In this document: positions 62,458 to 64,000 of the stretch, piece by piece | How the letters are laid out: the number at the start of each line of letters is the position of its first letter | Position numbering within the stretch: the stretch's first letter is position 1 | Source of the DNA: Phaeodactylibacter xiamenensis | Lineage (GTDB): Bacteria > Bacteroidota > Bacteroidia > Chitinophagales > Saprospiraceae | Direction of reading: 5' to 3' | NCBI RefSeq assembly: GCF_000759025.1 | Contig: NZ_JPOS01000016.1 | Coordinates: 62,001 to 126,000 of the forward strand | DNA length: 64,000 bases | Program-made: the position numbers and the translations under genes | Notes under the pieces: model-generated | Told to the model about the DNA's origin: nothing | The model's input: only the letters and a program-made list of their open reading frames with translations | Databases searched by the model: none

Positions 62458-64000
62458 ATGAGCAGGCAAAATGGAATCATCGCTTTTGCTGTTGCCACAC
62501 TGCTGTTGTCCGGGCTTGTGCTGATTTACGTTCAGCAACTCGACCCGGCGACGGCACAGGCCAAGGCAGCCGAAGTGCAGCTACAGGCTAATGAAGCTCA
62601 GGCACTGCGGTGGCTGGAGCAGGACAGCTTGTGGCTGGAACAGTGCCGGCAGCCCTTTAGCCATTCGGCAAACCGACCTTTGCCGAATGGCTTTTCTTTT
62701 ATGTGCTATGAGGGTGACAAACGGGTATTTTGGACCGATACGCACATCTATTTCCCTGACCGCCTGCAGAGGCCCCAAGCCCTTAAGTTCCCCGGCAGAG
62801 CACCACAGTACTTCATGCCCCGTGAGCTTCCGGGGCCCTATTCCGTCGCAGTGGCCATCCCTTTGCCGGCTGTAGTCAATGACGAGTGGTCCCCTTCTCC
62901 TTACCCTGTCCACAATACAGCCGGGACGGTTATTGGTTACGTGCCCGATCAGGTGCAGCATCTGCCTGCCTTTTGGCAAAAAGTGCACCTCGCTGCCGGG
63001 CTCCTGTTTTCGCTGGCGCTGTTTTTCCTGGTCGATAAAGGGAGTCGGTTGCTGAGCCGACGCCTGAGCCCTACCCCGGTTTTTCTGACAGCAGTCCTTG
63101 TTGGAGCGCTATGGCTGCGGACGACAGGTATGCTGAGCTACCCTTCTCTGGAATTTCCGCAAAACCTACTGTCGATTCGCCTTCCTGTTGGCAACCTGGC
63201 GCAATTCACCCTGCTGCCGCTGCTTTTATTCTGGCTGCTAAGCCTGGGGCAACGCCTGCCGCTGAAAATAGGGGTCCGCGACCGGCATTCCTGGCAAAAC
63301 GGTGTACTGGCAGCGCTGGGCTTCGGAAGTATCGTTACGGGCTTACTGATTGGTGGGACCCTGTTCCGTGCACTACTCCTGGAGACCGATCTGGATTTCG
63401 ACTTCAGCAATGTGCTCATGCTGGGCACTGCGGAGCTGATTGCATTGGCGGCTATCGTGCTGCTCATGCTGACCTTTCTGCTTTTCAGCCTTTGGGCCGT
63501 CAAGGGTATTCACCGACTGCCCCTTGACCGAAATCAGCGGCTCCTGGCGATGGGCATTGCCATACTGCCCGGCATACCAACGGCCTTGTTCCTCAACCTT
63601 GGACTGGGATTGCTGCCGGTCTTGCTGCTACCCCTGCTCTATATCGCTCTGCTGGACCTTTTCGTGGAAACCGAAGCGGCCAGCCCGGCCTGGCTGATGC
63701 TCTGGCTGGCATTGCTCTCCGGTTTTGCCGCGGGGCTCCTCTTCAAGTATAACCTCGACAACGGGCACGAACAGCGGCTGGCTTTCGCCAAACAGCTTAC
63801 GGACCCCGAAGATCACCGGGCAGAACAAGCCCTGCTGGAACTACAGGTGCAACTCGCTGCCGGCCCGCCTGCGGATAGCCTGGAGACGCTGCTGCTTTAC
63901 ACACCTTATTTATACAAGAATTTCAACTGGCACCTTCTGCCGGAAAGCGACATCCGCCACCACCAAACGGCGGACCCTGCCTTCCGGCTGTCCCCCAACC
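62458..64000 (+). CDS. Multi-spanning membrane sensor, N-terminal part (runs off the window end)
   Basis: 514 codons open from the ATG at 62458 with no stop before the edge. The first helix (GIIAFAVATLLLSGLVLIYV) and a periplasmic region (about 30-175) are followed by at least seven hydrophobic segments (about 180-435). The last part, QRLAFAKQLTDPEDHRAEQA, LLELQVQL and DSLETLLLYTPYLYKNFNWH, matches what I remember as the linker of Bacteroidota sensor histidine kinases, so a kinase domain probably lies beyond the window. Family call is by resemblance. Confidence 0.6.
   Translation, partial: MSRQNGIIAFAVATLLLSGLVLIYVQQLDPATAQAKAAEVQLQANEAQALRWLEQDSLWLEQCRQPFSHSANRPLPNGFSFMCYEGDKRVFWTDTHIYFPDRLQRPQALKFPGRAPQYFMPRELPGPYSVAVAIPLPAVVNDEWSPSPYPVHNTAGTVIGYVPDQVQHLPAFWQKVHLAAGLLFSLALFFLVDKGSRLLSRRLSPTPVFLTAVLVGALWLRTTGMLSYPSLEFPQNLLSIRLPVGNLAQFTLLPLLLFWLLSLGQRLPLKIGVRDRHSWQNGVLAALGFGSIVTGLLIGGTLFRALLLETDLDFDFSNVLMLGTAELIALAAIVLLMLTFLLFSLWAVKGIHRLPLDRNQRLLAMGIAILPGIPTALFLNLGLGLLPVLLLPLLYIALLDLFVETEAASPAWLMLWLALLSGFAAGLLFKYNLDNGHEQRLAFAKQLTDPEDHRAEQALLELQVQLAAGPPADSLETLLLYTPYLYKNFNWHLLPESDIRHHQTADPAFRLSPN

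Overview
The window looks like a chromosomal segment of a Bacteroidota organism, most likely of the Saprospiria (Lewinella/Phaeodactylibacter-like). Evidence: two type IX secretion (T9SS) type A sorting domains, a giant SprB-repeat protein with a gliding-type (type B) C-terminus, a CusA pump fused to a TolC-like domain, an F1Fo a-subunit with a signal peptide and His-rich extension, and TAnnTTTG promoter boxes. Most of the DNA is moderately GC-rich. Two stretches (about 1-5 kb and 5-17 kb) are clearly more AT-rich and hold accessory genes.

Layout. 1-4.5 kb is a graveyard of mobile and defence genes. It holds a BrnT/BrnA-type toxin-antitoxin pair whose toxin gene is cut by an IS4-family element with a recognisable 8-bp target duplication, fragments of a DUF2306 membrane protein, of a type I restriction HsdR subunit and of a Fic protein (bracketed by a ~125-bp direct repeat), and a small membrane-anchored toxin-like protein with a putative immunity partner. 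5.1-17.3 kb is a phosphorothioation-type defence island. On the minus strand lies an SspB-SspC-SspD-like modification operon (DUF4007 protein, large P-loop ATPase, PP-loop sulfurtransferase). Converging on it from the plus strand is a six-gene operon: PLD-like plus DEAH helicase, a 76-aa protein, a DndD/Rad50-like ATPase with a CxxC hook, a small Dnd-associated-like protein, a GIY-YIG nuclease-like protein and a DGQHR (DndB-like) protein. No cysteine desulfurase is present, so sulfur must come from a housekeeping enzyme.

17.4-33 kb is mostly housekeeping: DUF4240-like and TPR proteins, an SlyD-type isomerase, a BtuF-like protein, two T9SS-secreted subtilases, a Fet-type ABC exporter, a C-terminal processing protease and an intact Fic protein. 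A 680-bp block of GACTTC-NNN-GAAGTC hairpins with a 211-bp direct duplication lies at 22.9-23.6 kb.

33.1-38 kb holds a tightly packed six-gene minus-strand operon that I read as an unassigned pterin- or pyrimidine-derived biosynthetic cluster: stand-alone GTP cyclohydrolase II, RibD-type reductase, medium-chain dehydrogenase, degenerate 6-pyruvoyl-tetrahydropterin-synthase homologue, glycosyltransferase and quinone oxidoreductase. 38.2-44.1 kb is a heavy-metal efflux operon. A RelE-like toxin-antitoxin pair and a 240-bp MITE-like element follow.

45.3-64 kb is core genome: a DUF192 protein, the ATP synthase operon atpBEFHAG (no atpD/atpC here), a class A penicillin-binding protein, the SprB-like adhesin with a cohesin-like domain, a fused E1 alpha-beta 2-oxoacid dehydrogenase, a dienelactone-hydrolase-family lipoprotein and the start of a membrane sensor protein running off the window end.
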